DNA of 64,000 nt from Phosphoribacter sp037045045 (GCA_037045045.1 JBAOHL010000007.1:248001-312000), one strand, 5' to 3'; shown: positions 1 to 8,647, numbered from the stretch's first letter. Numbers and translations are program-made. Notes: generated by a model from the letters alone, not told the origin.

Positions 1-387
1 GGCGGCGCGAAGATCGCCCGGTCGGCCGGGGCCCGGGTCCAGCTCGTCGCCAAGGACGGCCCGTACGCCCAGCTGCGGATGCCCTCCGGCGAGATCCGCA
101 ACGTCGACCTGCGCTGTCGCGCAACGGTCGGCGAGGTGGGCAACGCCGAGCAGAGCAACATCAACTGGGGCAAGGCCGGCCGGTCGCGATGGAAGGGCAA
201 GCGCCCCACCGTGCGTGGCGTCGCGATGAACCCCATCGACCACCCCCACGGCGGCGGCGAGGGCAAGACCTCCGGTGGCCGGCACCCGGTGTCGCCCTGG
301 GGTCAGCAGGAGGGCCGCACCCGCCGGGCCCACAAGGAAAGCGACAAGCTCATCGTGCGTCGCCGTCGGACTGGCAAGAAGCGCTGA
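1..387 (+). CDS. rplB: 50S ribosomal protein L2, C-terminal part (truncated by window edge)
   Basis: The reading frame is open from base 1, so the N-terminal half lies outside the window and 128 codons remain. L2 binds 23S rRNA near the peptidyl transferase centre and is needed for subunit association. The C-terminal signature MNPIDHPHGGGEGKTSGG is present, including the conserved histidine of the HPHGGG loop. The tail is rich in Arg and Lys and ends at a TGA. The gene leads directly into rpsS after 18 nt, the normal S10-operon order. Confidence 0.97.
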   Translation, partial: GGAKIARSAGARVQLVAKDGPYAQLRMPSGEIRNVDLRCRATVGEVGNAEQSNINWGKAGRSRWKGKRPTVRGVAMNPIDHPHGGGEGKTSGGRHPVSPWGQQEGRTRRAHKESDKLIVRRRRTGKKR

Positions 388-405
388 GCAAGGAGTCGTT
401 GACAG

Positions 406-687
406 ATGCCGCGTAGCCTCAAGAAGGGCCCCTTCATCGACGACCACCTCCAGAAAAAGGTGGACGTCCAAAACGAAGCGGGCACGAAGAACGTCATCAA
501 GACCTGGTCGCGTCGGTCGGTGATCAGCCCCGACATGCTCGGGCACACCTTCGCCGTGCACGACGGGCGCAAGCACATCCCGGTGTTCGTCACCGAGTCG
601 ATGGTCGGGCACAAGCTCGGCGAGTTCGCCGCGACGCGCACGTTCAGGGGCCACATCAAGGACGACAAGAAGGGACGTCGGCGCTGA
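406..687 (+). CDS. rpsS: 30S ribosomal protein S19
   Basis: This 93-residue protein has the family's usual length and begins MPRSLKKGPFIDDHL. S19 sits in the 30S head with S13 and contacts tRNA and 16S rRNA. The conserved segment GHKLGEFAATRTFRGH is visible near the C-terminus. The stop codon overlaps the rplV start as TGATG, so translation of the two genes is probably coupled. Confidence 0.98.
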   Translation: MPRSLKKGPFIDDHLQKKVDVQNEAGTKNVIKTWSRRSVISPDMLGHTFAVHDGRKHIPVFVTESMVGHKLGEFAATRTFRGHIKDDKKGRRR

Positions 688-1088
688 TGGCTCCCACCGA
701 CAACGACCCTGCCGTCGCGGCCAAGGCCGTCGCCCGTCACGTCAGGGTCACTCCGATGAAGGCCCGCCGGATCGTCGACCTCATCCGTGGCAAGAACGCC
801 ACCGAGGCCGTGTCCGTGCTCCAGTTCGCCCCACAGGCCGCCTCCGACCCGGTCCGCAAGGTCTTGCAGAGCGCCATGGCCAACGCCCGGGTCAAGGCCG
901 ACCAGCTGTCCGAGGCCTTCGACGAGCGCGCGCTCGTGGTGTCCGCGGCATACGTCGACGAGGGTCCGACGATGAAGCGCTTCCGGCCCCGCGCGCAGGG
1001 TCGGGCGGCGCGGATCACCAAGCGCACCAGCCACATCACCGTCGAGGTCAGCCAGCCGGCGCTCTCGGCCAGGAAGGGAGCCCGCTGA
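687..1088 (+). CDS. rplV: 50S ribosomal protein L22
   Basis: This 133-residue protein is L22, which lines the peptide exit tunnel through its beta-hairpin. The conserved core includes RHVRVTPMKARRIVDLIRGK at about residues 12-31 and FRPRAQGRAARITKRTSHI near the C-terminus, where the tunnel hairpin lies. A short N-terminal extension (MAPTDNDPAVAAKA) is typical of actinobacteria. Both ends overlap neighbours by one base (TGATG), as expected inside the S10 operon. Confidence 0.98.
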   Translation: MAPTDNDPAVAAKAVARHVRVTPMKARRIVDLIRGKNATEAVSVLQFAPQAASDPVRKVLQSAMANARVKADQLSEAFDERALVVSAAYVDEGPTMKRFRPRAQGRAARITKRTSHITVEVSQPALSARKGAR

Positions 1089-1918
1089 TGGGGCAGAAGG
1101 TCAACCCACACGGCTTCCGGCTCGGCATCACGACCGAGCACAAGAGCCGCTGGTTCGCCGACTCCACCAAGGAGGGCCAGCGCTACCGCGATTACGTCAA
1201 GGAAGACGTCGACATCCGCAAGCTCATGGCCAAGGGCATGGAGCGCGCCGGCATCTCCCGCGTCGAGATCGAGCGCACCCGTGACCGGGTCCGCGTCGAC
1301 ATCCACACCGCCCGCCCGGGCATCGTCATCGGACGCCGCGGCGCCGAGGCCGACCGGATCCGCGGCGAGTTGGAGAAGCTCACCGGCAAGCAGGTCCAGC
1401 TCAACATCCTCGAGGTGAAGAATCCCGAGATCGACGCCCAGCTCGTCGCCCAAGGGATCGCCGAGCAGCTCTCGGCGCGCGTGTCGTTCCGTCGGGCCAT
1501 GCGCAAGGGGATGCAGTCGGCCCTGCGGGCCGGCGCCAAGGGCATCCGGGTGCAGTGCTCCGGTCGTCTTGCCGGCGCCGAGATGAGCCGTTCGGAGTTC
1601 TACCGCGAGGGGCGGGTCCCGCTCCACACGCTGCGCGCCAACATCGACTTCGGCTTCTACGAGGCCCGCACGACGTTCGGGCGCATCGGCGTCAAGGTGT
1701 GGATCTACAAGGGCGACCTCACTGCCCGCGAGCTGGCCCAGCAGCAGGCCGCGGCGCCGCGGCCGCCGCGCGGCCCGCGCCGCGACGGTCCCGACCGGCC
1801 CACCCGCGCCCGCCGTGACCGCGAGGGTATGCCGCGCGCCGACGAGGGCGGCGCCGTCGCCGTCGCCGTCGACACGGCCGAAGCGCCCGCCGCCGCGACC
1901 GAGAACGAGCAGGTCTGA
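1088..1918 (+). CDS. rpsC: 30S ribosomal protein S3
   Basis: This 276-residue protein is S3 of the mRNA entry site. The start MGQKVNPHGFRLGI is diagnostic. The KH domain has the loop GIVIGRRGAEADRIR at about residues 78-92, and the C-terminal domain includes GRLAGAEMSRSE. After about residue 215 there is a low-complexity Arg/Pro/Ala tail, a common actinobacterial extension. It overlaps rplV by one base and is followed one base later by rplP. Confidence 0.98.
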   Translation: MGQKVNPHGFRLGITTEHKSRWFADSTKEGQRYRDYVKEDVDIRKLMAKGMERAGISRVEIERTRDRVRVDIHTARPGIVIGRRGAEADRIRGELEKLTGKQVQLNILEVKNPEIDAQLVAQGIAEQLSARVSFRRAMRKGMQSALRAGAKGIRVQCSGRLAGAEMSRSEFYREGRVPLHTLRANIDFGFYEARTTFGRIGVKVWIYKGDLTARELAQQQAAAPRPPRGPRRDGPDRPTRARRDREGMPRADEGGAVAVAVDTAEAPAAATENEQV

Positions 1919-1919
1919 C

Positions 1920-2339
1920 ATGTTGATCCCCCGTCGAGTCAAACACCGCAAGCAGCACCACCCGGGCCGCTCGGGCGCTGCCAAGGGCGGCACGACCATC
2001 GCGTTCGGCGACTACGGCATCCAGGCCCTCGAGCCGGCATACCTCACCAACCGCCAGATCGAGGCCGCGCGTATCGCGATGACCCGCTACATCAAGCGTG
2101 GCGGCAAGGTGTGGATCAACGTCTACCCCGACCGGCCGCTGACCAAGAAGCCCGCCGAGACCCGGATGGGCTCGGGGAAGGGCTCCCCGGAGTGGTGGAT
2201 CGCCAACGTCAAGCCCGGCCGAGTGTTGTTCGAGCTGTCCGGGGTGCATGAGCCGGTGGCCCGCGAGGCGATGCGTCTGGCGATGCACAAGCTCCCGATG
2301 AAGTGCCGGTTCGTGCGTCGTGAAGGCGGTGACATCTGA
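1920..2339 (+). CDS. rplP: 50S ribosomal protein L16
   Basis: The start is the ATG at 1920, giving 139 residues beginning MLIPRRVKHRKQHH, the family's usual length and N-terminus. An upstream in-frame start at 1815 lies inside rpsC and is rejected. L16 organises the A-site region of 23S rRNA. The conserved RMGSGKGSPEWWIANVKPGR segment is present at about residues 81-100. The stop overlaps the rpmC start (TGATG). Confidence 0.97.
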   Translation: MLIPRRVKHRKQHHPGRSGAAKGGTTIAFGDYGIQALEPAYLTNRQIEAARIAMTRYIKRGGKVWINVYPDRPLTKKPAETRMGSGKGSPEWWIANVKPGRVLFELSGVHEPVAREAMRLAMHKLPMKCRFVRREGGDI

Positions 2340-2656
2340 TGGCTGTGGGTACCAAGGACCTGGCCTCCGATCAGCTTCGCGGCTTCGACGACGAGCGGCT
2401 GACCGAGGAGTTGCGCAAGGCCAAGGAAGAGCTGTTCAACCTGCGCTTCCAGTCGGCGACCGGTCAGCTGGACAACCACGGTCGGCTGCGCGCCGTCAAG
2501 CGCGACATCGCGCGGATCTACACCGAGATGCGCGAGCGCGAACTGGGCATCTCGGCGCCGCCGCAGGCCGCGGCCCCGACCGACGCCCCGGCGGACCGCA
2601 AGGCTGCCAAGGCCGCACGCAAGGCCGCCAAGGCGGCGGAGAAGGCGAAGTCATGA
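2339..2656 (+). CDS. rpmC: 50S ribosomal protein L29 with Ala/Lys-rich tail
   Basis: The first 75 residues are a normal L29 (LRKAKEELFNLRFQSATGQL, then RDIARIYTEMRERE), a helical protein at the tunnel exit. Residues 76-105 form an extra tail of Ala and Lys (RKAAKAARKAAKAAEKAKS). L29 is usually 60-75 residues, so this one is clearly extended. The tail may form a basic helix on the ribosome surface. It overlaps rpsQ by an ATGA. Confidence 0.96.
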   Translation: MAVGTKDLASDQLRGFDDERLTEELRKAKEELFNLRFQSATGQLDNHGRLRAVKRDIARIYTEMRERELGISAPPQAAAPTDAPADRKAAKAARKAAKAAEKAKS

Positions 2657-2940
2657 GCGAGATCGACAGCACCGCAGCGACGACCACCGAGCGTCGCCAT
2701 CGCAAGACCCGACAGGGTTACGTCGTCAGCGACAAGATGGACAAGACCGTCGTCGTCGAGGTCGAGGACCGCGTCAAGCACCCCCTCTACGGCAAAGTCC
2801 TGCGGCGCAGCAGCAAGATCAACGCCCACGACGAGGCCAATGCCGCCGGCGTCGGCGACCGCGTCCTCATCATGGAGACCCGTCCCCTTTCGGCGACGAA
2901 GCACTGGCGGGTCGTGGAGATCCTGGAGAAGGCGAAGTGA
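2653..2940 (+). CDS. rpsQ: 30S ribosomal protein S17
   Basis: The ATG at 2653 overlaps the rpmC stop and gives a 95-residue protein. S17 is an early-assembling 16S rRNA binder with an OB fold. The motifs QGYVVSDKMDKTVVVEVEDR and HPLYGKVLRRSSKINAHDE are diagnostic. The first 18 residues are a Thr/Ala/Arg extension. The stop overlaps the GTG start of rplN as GTGA. Confidence 0.97.
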   Translation: MSEIDSTAATTTERRHRKTRQGYVVSDKMDKTVVVEVEDRVKHPLYGKVLRRSSKINAHDEANAAGVGDRVLIMETRPLSATKHWRVVEILEKAK

Positions 2941-3305
2941 TCCAGCAGGAGTCACGGCTGCGGGTGGCCGACAACACCGGTGCCAAGGAACTGTTGTGCA
3001 TCCGGGTCCTCGGCGGCTCGGGACGACGGTATGCCGGGATCGGCGACACCATCGTCGCGGCGGTCAAGGACGCCATCCCCGGTGGCAACGTCAAGAAGGG
3101 CGACGTCGTCAAGGCGGTCGTCGTGCGCACCGTCAAGGAGCGCCGCCGCCCGGACGGCTCGTACATCAAGTTCGACGAGAACGCCGCGGTCATCCTCAAG
3201 AACGACGGCGACCCGCGCGGGACGCGCATCTTCGGCCCGGTGGGCCGCGAGCTTCGAGAGAAGAAGTTCATGAAGATCATCTCGCTGGCCCCGGAGGTGC
3301 TCTGA
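2937..3305 (+). CDS. rplN: 50S ribosomal protein L14
   Basis: A 122-residue L14, the standard length, starting at a GTG that overlaps rpsQ. It reads IQQESRLRVADNTGAKELLC at the start and FGPVGRELREKKFMKIISLA near the end, both family hallmarks. L14 forms intersubunit bridges and is the docking site of silencing factor RsfS. It is followed one base later by rplX. Confidence 0.98.
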   Translation: MIQQESRLRVADNTGAKELLCIRVLGGSGRRYAGIGDTIVAAVKDAIPGGNVKKGDVVKAVVVRTVKERRRPDGSYIKFDENAAVILKNDGDPRGTRIFGPVGRELREKKFMKIISLAPEVL

Positions 3306-3306
3306 C

Positions 3307-3672
3307 ATGGCGAAGCTTCGGATCAAGAAGGGCGACCTCGTCCAGGTGATCTCCGGCCGTTCGCAGAAGAACGGCGGCGACCGGGGCAAGCAGGGGAAGG
3401 TCATCGCGGTCTACCCCGACACCCAGCGGGTCCTCGTCGAGGGGATCAACCGGGTGACCAAGCACGTGAAGGCGGGCGCGACCGCCCGGGGGACCCGTAC
3501 CGGGGGCCTCGTGCACACCGAGGCGCCGATCCACCTGAGCAACGTCGCCGTGGTCGACCCCGACAGCAAGGCGCCCACCCGCGTCCGGGTGCGGGTCGAG
3601 ACCGTACAGCGCGACGGACGGCCCAAAGCCAGCCGCACCCGGGTGGCCGTCCGATCCGGTAAGGACCTGTGA
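3307..3672 (+). CDS. rplX: 50S ribosomal protein L24
   Basis: A 121-residue L24, one of the two initiators of 50S assembly. The KOW motif is visible at the N-terminus (KIKKGDLVQVISGRSQKNGG in outline), followed by GKVIAVYPDTQRVLVEGINR. The length is in the family range of 100-125. It lies between rplN and rplE as in other spc operons, with very short junctions. Confidence 0.97.
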   Translation: MAKLRIKKGDLVQVISGRSQKNGGDRGKQGKVIAVYPDTQRVLVEGINRVTKHVKAGATARGTRTGGLVHTEAPIHLSNVAVVDPDSKAPTRVRVRVETVQRDGRPKASRTRVAVRSGKDL

Positions 3673-3677
3673 GGCAG

Positions 3678-4253
3678 ATGTCTGAGACCACCACCACCGC
3701 ACCGGCGGAGCGGCCGAGACTCAAGGCGCGCTACCACGACGAGATCAAGGACGCCCTCTACCGGCAGTTCGGTTACGACAACGTCATGCGCGTGCCCGGC
3801 GTCGTCAAGGTTGTCGTCAACATGGGCGTGGGCGACGCCGCCAAGGACAGCAAGCTCATCGAGGGAGCGGTCCGTGACCTCACCGCGATCACCGGCCAGA
3901 AGCCCGTGGTCACCAAGGCGCGCCGTTCGATCGCCCAGTTCAAGCTTCGCGAGGGCATGCCCATCGGTGCGCACGCGACACTGCGCGGCGACCGGATGTG
4001 GGAGTTCCTCGACCGGCTGGTGTCGGTCGCCCTCCCGCGGATCCGGGACTTCCGGGGCCTGGCGCCCAAGCAGTTCGACGGCCGGGGCAACTACACCTTC
4101 GGGCTCACCGAGCAGTCGATGTTCCACGAGATCGACCAGGACCGCATCGACCGCGTGCGGGGCATGGACATCACCGTCGTCACCACCGCGACCACCGACG
4201 ACGAGGGACGCGCCCTGCTCAAGGCGCTGGGCTTCCCGTTCAAGGAGAACTGA
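3678..4253 (+). CDS. rplE: 50S ribosomal protein L5
   Basis: L5 binds 5S rRNA and contacts the P-site tRNA. The ATG at 3678 gives 191 residues (MSETTTTAPAERP). A GTG at 3669 overlapping the rplX stop would add three residues, and either is possible. The ATG is preferred because GAGG lies just upstream. The core shows NMGVGDAAKDSK, TGQKPVVTKARRSIAQFKLR and GRGNYTFGLTEQSMF, all L5 signatures. A one-base gap separates it from rpsZ. Confidence 0.96.
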   Translation: MSETTTTAPAERPRLKARYHDEIKDALYRQFGYDNVMRVPGVVKVVVNMGVGDAAKDSKLIEGAVRDLTAITGQKPVVTKARRSIAQFKLREGMPIGAHATLRGDRMWEFLDRLVSVALPRIRDFRGLAPKQFDGRGNYTFGLTEQSMFHEIDQDRIDRVRGMDITVVTTATTDDEGRALLKALGFPFKEN

Positions 4254-4254
4254 C

Positions 4255-4440
4255 ATGGCCAAGACCGCACTCGTCAACAAGGCCAACGCCACACCGAAGT
4301 TCAAGGTCCGGGCCTACACGCGATGCCAGCGCTGCGGCCGGCCGCATTCGGTCTACCGCAAGTTCGGGCTCTGCCGCATCTGCCTGCGGGAGATGGCCCA
4401 CCGTGGCGAGCTGCCCGGTGTGACGAAGAGTTCCTGGTAA
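4255..4440 (+). CDS. rpsZ: 30S ribosomal protein S14, zinc-binding short type
   Basis: This is the 61-residue zinc form of S14. It has two CxxC pairs, RCQRCGRPH and LCRICLRE, which should bind one zinc ion. It starts MAKTALVNKANATPKFKVRA. Actinobacteria that carry this form often also have a longer zinc-free S14 elsewhere under Zur control; none is seen in this window. It is followed by 109 bp without a gene before rpsH, the longest gap so far in the operon. Confidence 0.97.
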   Translation: MAKTALVNKANATPKFKVRAYTRCQRCGRPHSVYRKFGLCRICLREMAHRGELPGVTKSSW

Positions 4441-4549
4441 GACCCCCGGGGCCCAAGGCCCCACGACGACCACCGAATCGACACCGAAGGTCGGCTCCCG
4501 GCATACCGCCGGGGACCGAAACCGCGGTGAGGAAGGGCGGAGAAGCCCG

Positions 4550-4948
4550 ATGACCATGACGGACCCCATCGCGGACATGCTCACGCGTGTCCGCAACGCC
4601 AACTCGGCACACCACGACAGCGTGTCGATGCCGTTCTCGAAGCTCAAGTCGAGCATCTCCGAGATCCTCCAGCGCGAGGGCTACATCGCGGGCTGGACCG
4701 TCGCCGATGCCGAAGTCGGCAAGACGCTGACGATCACGCTGAAGTACGGCCCGAACCGCGAACGCTCGATCGCCGGCGTGCGCCGGGTGAGCAAGCCGGG
4801 TCTGCGCGTCTACGCCAAGTCGACCAACCTGCCCCGGGTGCTCGGCGGCCTCGGCGTGGCCATCATCTCCACCTCCACCGGCCTGCTCACCGACCGGCAG
4901 GCACACGAGAAGGGCGTCGGCGGGGAAGTCCTCGCCTACGTCTGGTAA
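4550..4948 (+). CDS. rpsH: 30S ribosomal protein S8
   Basis: A 132-residue S8, the normal length, beginning MTMTDPIADMLTRVRNANSA. S8 binds helix 21 of 16S rRNA and in other bacteria represses the spc operon by binding its mRNA. The C-terminal signature VLGGLGVAIISTSTGLLTDR is present, ending GGEVLAYVW. An alternative start two codons downstream (MTDPI) is possible. Confidence 0.98.
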   Translation: MTMTDPIADMLTRVRNANSAHHDSVSMPFSKLKSSISEILQREGYIAGWTVADAEVGKTLTITLKYGPNRERSIAGVRRVSKPGLRVYAKSTNLPRVLGGLGVAIISTSTGLLTDRQAHEKGVGGEVLAYVW

Positions 4949-4959
4949 GGCAGCAGGAC

Positions 4960-5499
4960 ATGTCGCGCATCGGACGTATGCCGGTCCCCGTCCCCACGGG
5001 CGTGGACGTCACCATCGACGGCCGGGCCGTCTCCGTCAAGGGCCCCAAGGGCACGCTCGCGCTCACCGTGGCCGAGCCGATCGCCGTGGCTCGTGGCGAG
5101 AGCGGCGCCATCGAGGTGACCCGCCCCGACGACGAGCGCGCTTCGCGCTCGCTGCACGGGCTGACCCGCACCCTCATCAACAACATGGTCCTCGGGGTGA
5201 CCGAGGGCTACGAGAAGAAGATGGAGATCGTCGGCACGGGGTACCGCGTCGTCGCCAAGGGGACCAGCCTCGAGCTGGCCCTGGGCTATAGCCACTCCAT
5301 CACTGTCGAGGCGCCCCAGGGCATCTCCTTCGTCGTGGAGGCCCCGACCCGGTTCTCCGTCCAGGGCATCGACAAGCAGCAGGTGGGCGAGGTGGCCGCG
5401 AACATCCGCAAGCTGCGCAAGCCCGACCCGTACAAAGGCAAGGGCGTGCGCTACGCGGGCGAGCACATCCGCCGCAAGGTCGGAAAGGCCGGGAAGTAA
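4960..5499 (+). CDS. rplF: 50S ribosomal protein L6
   Basis: A 179-residue L6, the usual length, made of two related alpha/beta domains. It begins MSRIGRMPVPVPTGVDVTID and ends with the diagnostic RKPDPYKGKGVRYAGEHIRR. L6 lies near the sarcin-ricin loop and factor-binding site. It is 11 nt from rpsH and 3 nt from rplR. Confidence 0.98.
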   Translation: MSRIGRMPVPVPTGVDVTIDGRAVSVKGPKGTLALTVAEPIAVARGESGAIEVTRPDDERASRSLHGLTRTLINNMVLGVTEGYEKKMEIVGTGYRVVAKGTSLELALGYSHSITVEAPQGISFVVEAPTRFSVQGIDKQQVGEVAANIRKLRKPDPYKGKGVRYAGEHIRRKVGKAGK

Positions 5500-5502
5500 G
5501 CC

Positions 5503-5877
5503 ATGGCAAAGATCGTCAAGCGCGCCTCGAGCAAGGCCGCCGCTCGGACCCGCCGCCAGGTACGCGGCCGCAAGAAGATCGCGGGTTCGCCCACTCGTCC
5601 TCGGCTGGTGGTCTCTCGCTCCACCCGCCACGTTTTCGTGCAGGTCGTCGACGACACGGTGGGACGCACCGTCGTGTCGGCATCGACGATGGAGGCCGAC
5701 CTGCGGGCCTTCGCCGGCGACAAGACGGCCAAGGCCAAGCGCGTCGGCGAACTGCTCGCCCAGCGCGCCACGGCGGCCGGCATCGAGGCCGTCGTGTTCG
5801 ACCGGGGCGGCAACAAGTACCACGGCCGCGTCGCGGCACTCGCCGACGGGGCCCGCGAAGGGGGTCTGTCCCTGTGA
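5503..5877 (+). CDS. rplR: 50S ribosomal protein L18
   Basis: A 124-residue L18, the 5S rRNA binder of the central protuberance. The segments RPRLVVSRSTRHVFVQVVDD and DRGGNKYHGRVAALADGARE are typical, the last being the conserved C-terminus. It has a basic N-terminus rich in Arg and Lys. It is 34 nt upstream of rpsE. Confidence 0.98.
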   Translation: MAKIVKRASSKAAARTRRQVRGRKKIAGSPTRPRLVVSRSTRHVFVQVVDDTVGRTVVSASTMEADLRAFAGDKTAKAKRVGELLAQRATAAGIEAVVFDRGGNKYHGRVAALADGAREGGLSL

Positions 5878-5911
5878 ACGTCACCGCAGCGATCGAGATG
5901 AGGAACAGCTG

Positions 5912-6562
5912 ATGCCCGGACCACAGCGTCGAGGCACCGGGGTCGGTACCGGCACCGATGCCGGGCCCGAGCGTCGGGGCGACCGCCGCGGCGGCCGCGA
6001 CGGCCGCGACCGGCGCGACGCCCGCGAGGCGGAGAAGAGCCAGTACGTCGAGCGGGTCGTGACCATCAACCGGGTCGCCAAGGTCGTCAAGGGCGGCCGG
6101 CGGTTCAGCTTCACCGCCCTGGTCGTCGTCGGCGACGGCGACGGCACGGTCGGCGTGGGCTACGGCAAGGCCAAGGAGGTGCCCTCGGCGATCGCCAAGG
6201 GCGTCGAGGAGGCCAAGAAGGCCTTCTTCAAGGTTCCCCGGATCCAGGGCACCATCCCGCACCCGGTCCAGGGCGAGGCCGCCGCCGGTGTCGTCCTGCT
6301 GCGCCCGGCCTCCCCGGGTACCGGCGTCATCGCCGGTGGCCCGGTGCGCGCCGTCCTCGAGTGCGCCGGCATCCACGACGTGCTGTCCAAGTCGCTCGGC
6401 TCGGACAACGCCATCAACATCGTCCACGCGACCGTCGAGGCGCTGCGCTCCCTGGAGAAGCCCGAGTCGGTCGCCGCTCGCCGCGGTTTGCCCCTGGAAG
6501 ACGTCGCCCCTGCGGCGATGCTGCGGGCCGCCGCCGCCAAGCCCGTCGGGGCAGGTGCCTGA
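5912..6562 (+). CDS. rpsE: 30S ribosomal protein S5
   Basis: A 216-residue S5, which takes part in decoding fidelity and mRNA helicase action. The first 45 residues are a Gly/Arg/Asp-rich extension (RRGDRRGGRDGRDRRDARE), probably disordered. The conserved core follows, with ERVVTINRVAKVVKGGRRFS, GYGKAKEVPSAIAKGVEEA and HDVLSKSLGSDNAINIVHAT. It overlaps rpmD by TGATG. Confidence 0.97.
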   Translation: MPGPQRRGTGVGTGTDAGPERRGDRRGGRDGRDRRDAREAEKSQYVERVVTINRVAKVVKGGRRFSFTALVVVGDGDGTVGVGYGKAKEVPSAIAKGVEEAKKAFFKVPRIQGTIPHPVQGEAAAGVVLLRPASPGTGVIAGGPVRAVLECAGIHDVLSKSLGSDNAINIVHATVEALRSLEKPESVAARRGLPLEDVAPAAMLRAAAAKPVGAGA

Positions 6563-6744
6563 TGGCCCAGTTGCGGGTGACCCAGATCAAGGGTTGCGTC
6601 GGTGCTCAGCGCGAGCACCGCGAGACCCTGCGCTCGCTCGGTCTCAAGCGGATCGGCGACGTCGTCGTCAAGGCGGACCGCCCCGAGTTCCGGGGCATGG
6701 TCCTGGCGGTGCGCCACCTGGTCACCGTCGAGGAGGTTGACTGA
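6562..6744 (+). CDS. rpmD: 50S ribosomal protein L30
   Basis: A 60-residue L30 whose ATG overlaps the rpsE stop. It starts MAQLRVTQIKGCVGAQREHR and contains TLRSLGLKRIGDVVVKADRP, both diagnostic. Many bacteria lack L30, but it is usual in actinobacteria. Two bases separate it from rplO. Confidence 0.97.
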   Translation: MAQLRVTQIKGCVGAQREHRETLRSLGLKRIGDVVVKADRPEFRGMVLAVRHLVTVEEVD

Positions 6745-6746
6745 GC

Positions 6747-7223
6747 ATGACCGATCAGACTAGCGAGTCGGCCGAGACCGGTCCGACCCTCAAGGTCCAT
6801 CACCTGCGCCCGGCGCCTGGGGCCAAGACGCCCCGCACCCGGGTCGGGCGCGGCCAGGGATCCAAGGGTAAGACCGCGGGTCGTGGCACCAAGGGCACCA
6901 AGGCCCGCTACCAGGTCCGCGCCGGGTTCGAGGGCGGCCAGATGCCGCTGCACATGCGCATGCCCAAGCTGCGCGGATTCACCAACCCGTTCCGCACCGT
7001 GTACCAGATCGTCAATCTCGACCGGCTCGGGGCGCTCTACCCCGATGGGGGCGAGGTCACCGTGGCCGACCTCGTCGCCAAGGGCGCCGTCCGCGACGGG
7101 ATGCCGGTCAAGGTCCTCGGCAGCGGGGAGCTCACCGTCAACATCGCCGTGACCGTCCACCGCTTCTCCGGTGCCGCCAAGGACAAGATCGAAGCGGCCG
7201 GCGGGAGCGCCACCGTCCTGTAG
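6747..7223 (+). CDS. rplO: 50S ribosomal protein L15
   Basis: A 158-residue L15, with its glycine- and basic-rich N-terminal arm (TRVGRGQGSKGKTAGRGTKG) that penetrates 23S rRNA, and the globular domain containing FEGGQMPLHMRMPKLRGF. The first 18 residues are an acidic/Thr extension. It closes the ribosomal part of the spc segment; secY follows after 107 bp. Confidence 0.97.
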   Translation: MTDQTSESAETGPTLKVHHLRPAPGAKTPRTRVGRGQGSKGKTAGRGTKGTKARYQVRAGFEGGQMPLHMRMPKLRGFTNPFRTVYQIVNLDRLGALYPDGGEVTVADLVAKGAVRDGMPVKVLGSGELTVNIAVTVHRFSGAAKDKIEAAGGSATVL

Positions 7224-7330
7224 GACGCCTCGACATCGAGGCGACGGACGGCCGCGTCCCATCACGGGGTGTTATCGTCCGAAGCGCTCGGTAGGACGAC
7301 CCGTCGCCCACGGGCGGCACAGGAGGACCA

Positions 7331-8647
7331 GTGCTCACGGCCATCGCCCGTGCCTTCCGGACCCCGGATCTGCGCTTCAAGTTGCTCTTCACGCTGTTCG
7401 TCGTCACGGTGTTCCGCCTCGGTTCGGCCGTGCCGACCCCCGGGGTGAGCTACACCAAGGTCACCGAGTGCCTGCGCGGAGCGGACCCCGCGGCGGGATT
7501 CCTCGGCCTGGCCAACCTGTTCAGCGGCGGCGCATTGCTGCAGTTGTCGATCTTCGCGCTGGGGATCATGCCGTATATCACGGCGAGCATCATCATCCAG
7601 TTGCTCACCGTCGTCATCCCGCGCTTCGAGGCCCTCAAGAAGGAGGGCCAGGCGGGGCAGACGAAGATGACGCAGTACACCCGCTACCTCACCATCGGCC
7701 TCGCGGTCCTGCAGTCCTCGACGCTCATCACCTTCGCCCGCAACCCCTCGCGTCTGTTCGGCCCGGAATGCACGGAGATCCTCGTCGACCAGTCCATGGG
7801 CACGATCGTCATCATGGTGCTCACCCTCACCGCGGGCACCGGGCTCATCATGTGGCTCGCCGAGCTCATCACCGATCGCGGCATCGGCAACGGCATGTCG
7901 CTGCTCATCTTCACGTCGATCGCGGCCGGCTTCCCGGGGTCGCTGTGGGCGATCCAGCAGCAGGAAGGACGCTGGGACGTCTTCATCGGCGTCATCCTCG
8001 TCGGCTTCCTCGTGATGGCCCTGGTGATCTTCGTCGAGCAGTCCCAGCGGCGCGTTCCCGTGCAGTACGCCAAGCGTCAAGTAGGGCGTCGAATGTACGG
8101 CGGCTCCTCGACGTACATCCCGCTCAAGGTCAACATGGCCGGCGTCATCCCGGTGATCTTCGCGAGTTCGCTGCTGGCATTGCCGGCGCTCGTCGCCCAG
8201 TTCGCCGACCCCCAGGACGGCACCGCTCCACCGGCGTGGGCCCAGTGGATCACCGCGAACCTCGTCCGCGGCGACCACCCCATCTACATGGCGGTCTACG
8301 TCGGGCTCATCCTCTTCTTCACGTTCTTCTACGTGTCGATCACCTTCAACCCCGTCGAAGTCGCCGACAACATGAAGAGCTACGGCGGGTTCATCCCCGG
8401 CATTCGCGCCGGGCGGCCCACCGCGGAATACCTCTCCTACGTGCTCAACCGGATCACCGTGCCCGGGGCGATCTACCTCGCCGCGATTTCGCTCATTCCG
8501 CTCATCGCACTCGTCCTCTTCAACGCCAACCAGAACTTCCCCTTCGGTGGTACCTCTATTCTCATCATCGTCGGCGTCGGCCTGGAGACGGTGAAGCAGA
8601 TCCAGGCCCAGCTGCAGCAGCGGAACTACGAAGGGTTCCTCAAATGA
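7331..8647 (+). CDS. secY: Preprotein translocase subunit SecY
   Basis: SecY is the channel subunit of the Sec translocon in the cytoplasmic membrane. The protein has 438 residues with about ten hydrophobic segments. Signatures include GIMPYITASIIIQLLTVVIP, the plug-region LFSGGALLQLSIFALG and the C-terminal cytosolic QRRVPVQYAKRQ. The GTG start is preceded by a strong AGGAGG site. The 107-bp leader holds a small inverted repeat (GCCTCG-ACAT-CGAGGC) just after rplO. The stop overlaps the adk start as ATGA. Confidence 0.98.
   Translation: MLTAIARAFRTPDLRFKLLFTLFVVTVFRLGSAVPTPGVSYTKVTECLRGADPAAGFLGLANLFSGGALLQLSIFALGIMPYITASIIIQLLTVVIPRFEALKKEGQAGQTKMTQYTRYLTIGLAVLQSSTLITFARNPSRLFGPECTEILVDQSMGTIVIMVLTLTAGTGLIMWLAELITDRGIGNGMSLLIFTSIAAGFPGSLWAIQQQEGRWDVFIGVILVGFLVMALVIFVEQSQRRVPVQYAKRQVGRRMYGGSSTYIPLKVNMAGVIPVIFASSLLALPALVAQFADPQDGTAPPAWAQWITANLVRGDHPIYMAVYVGLILFFTFFYVSITFNPVEVADNMKSYGGFIPGIRAGRPTAEYLSYVLNRITVPGAIYLAAISLIPLIALVLFNANQNFPFGGTSILIIVGVGLETVKQIQAQLQQRNYEGFLK

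Noticed and set aside
1815..1920. Upstream start for rplP at 1815
   Set aside because: It lies inside rpsC, and the L16 family begins exactly at MLIPRRVKH (1920).
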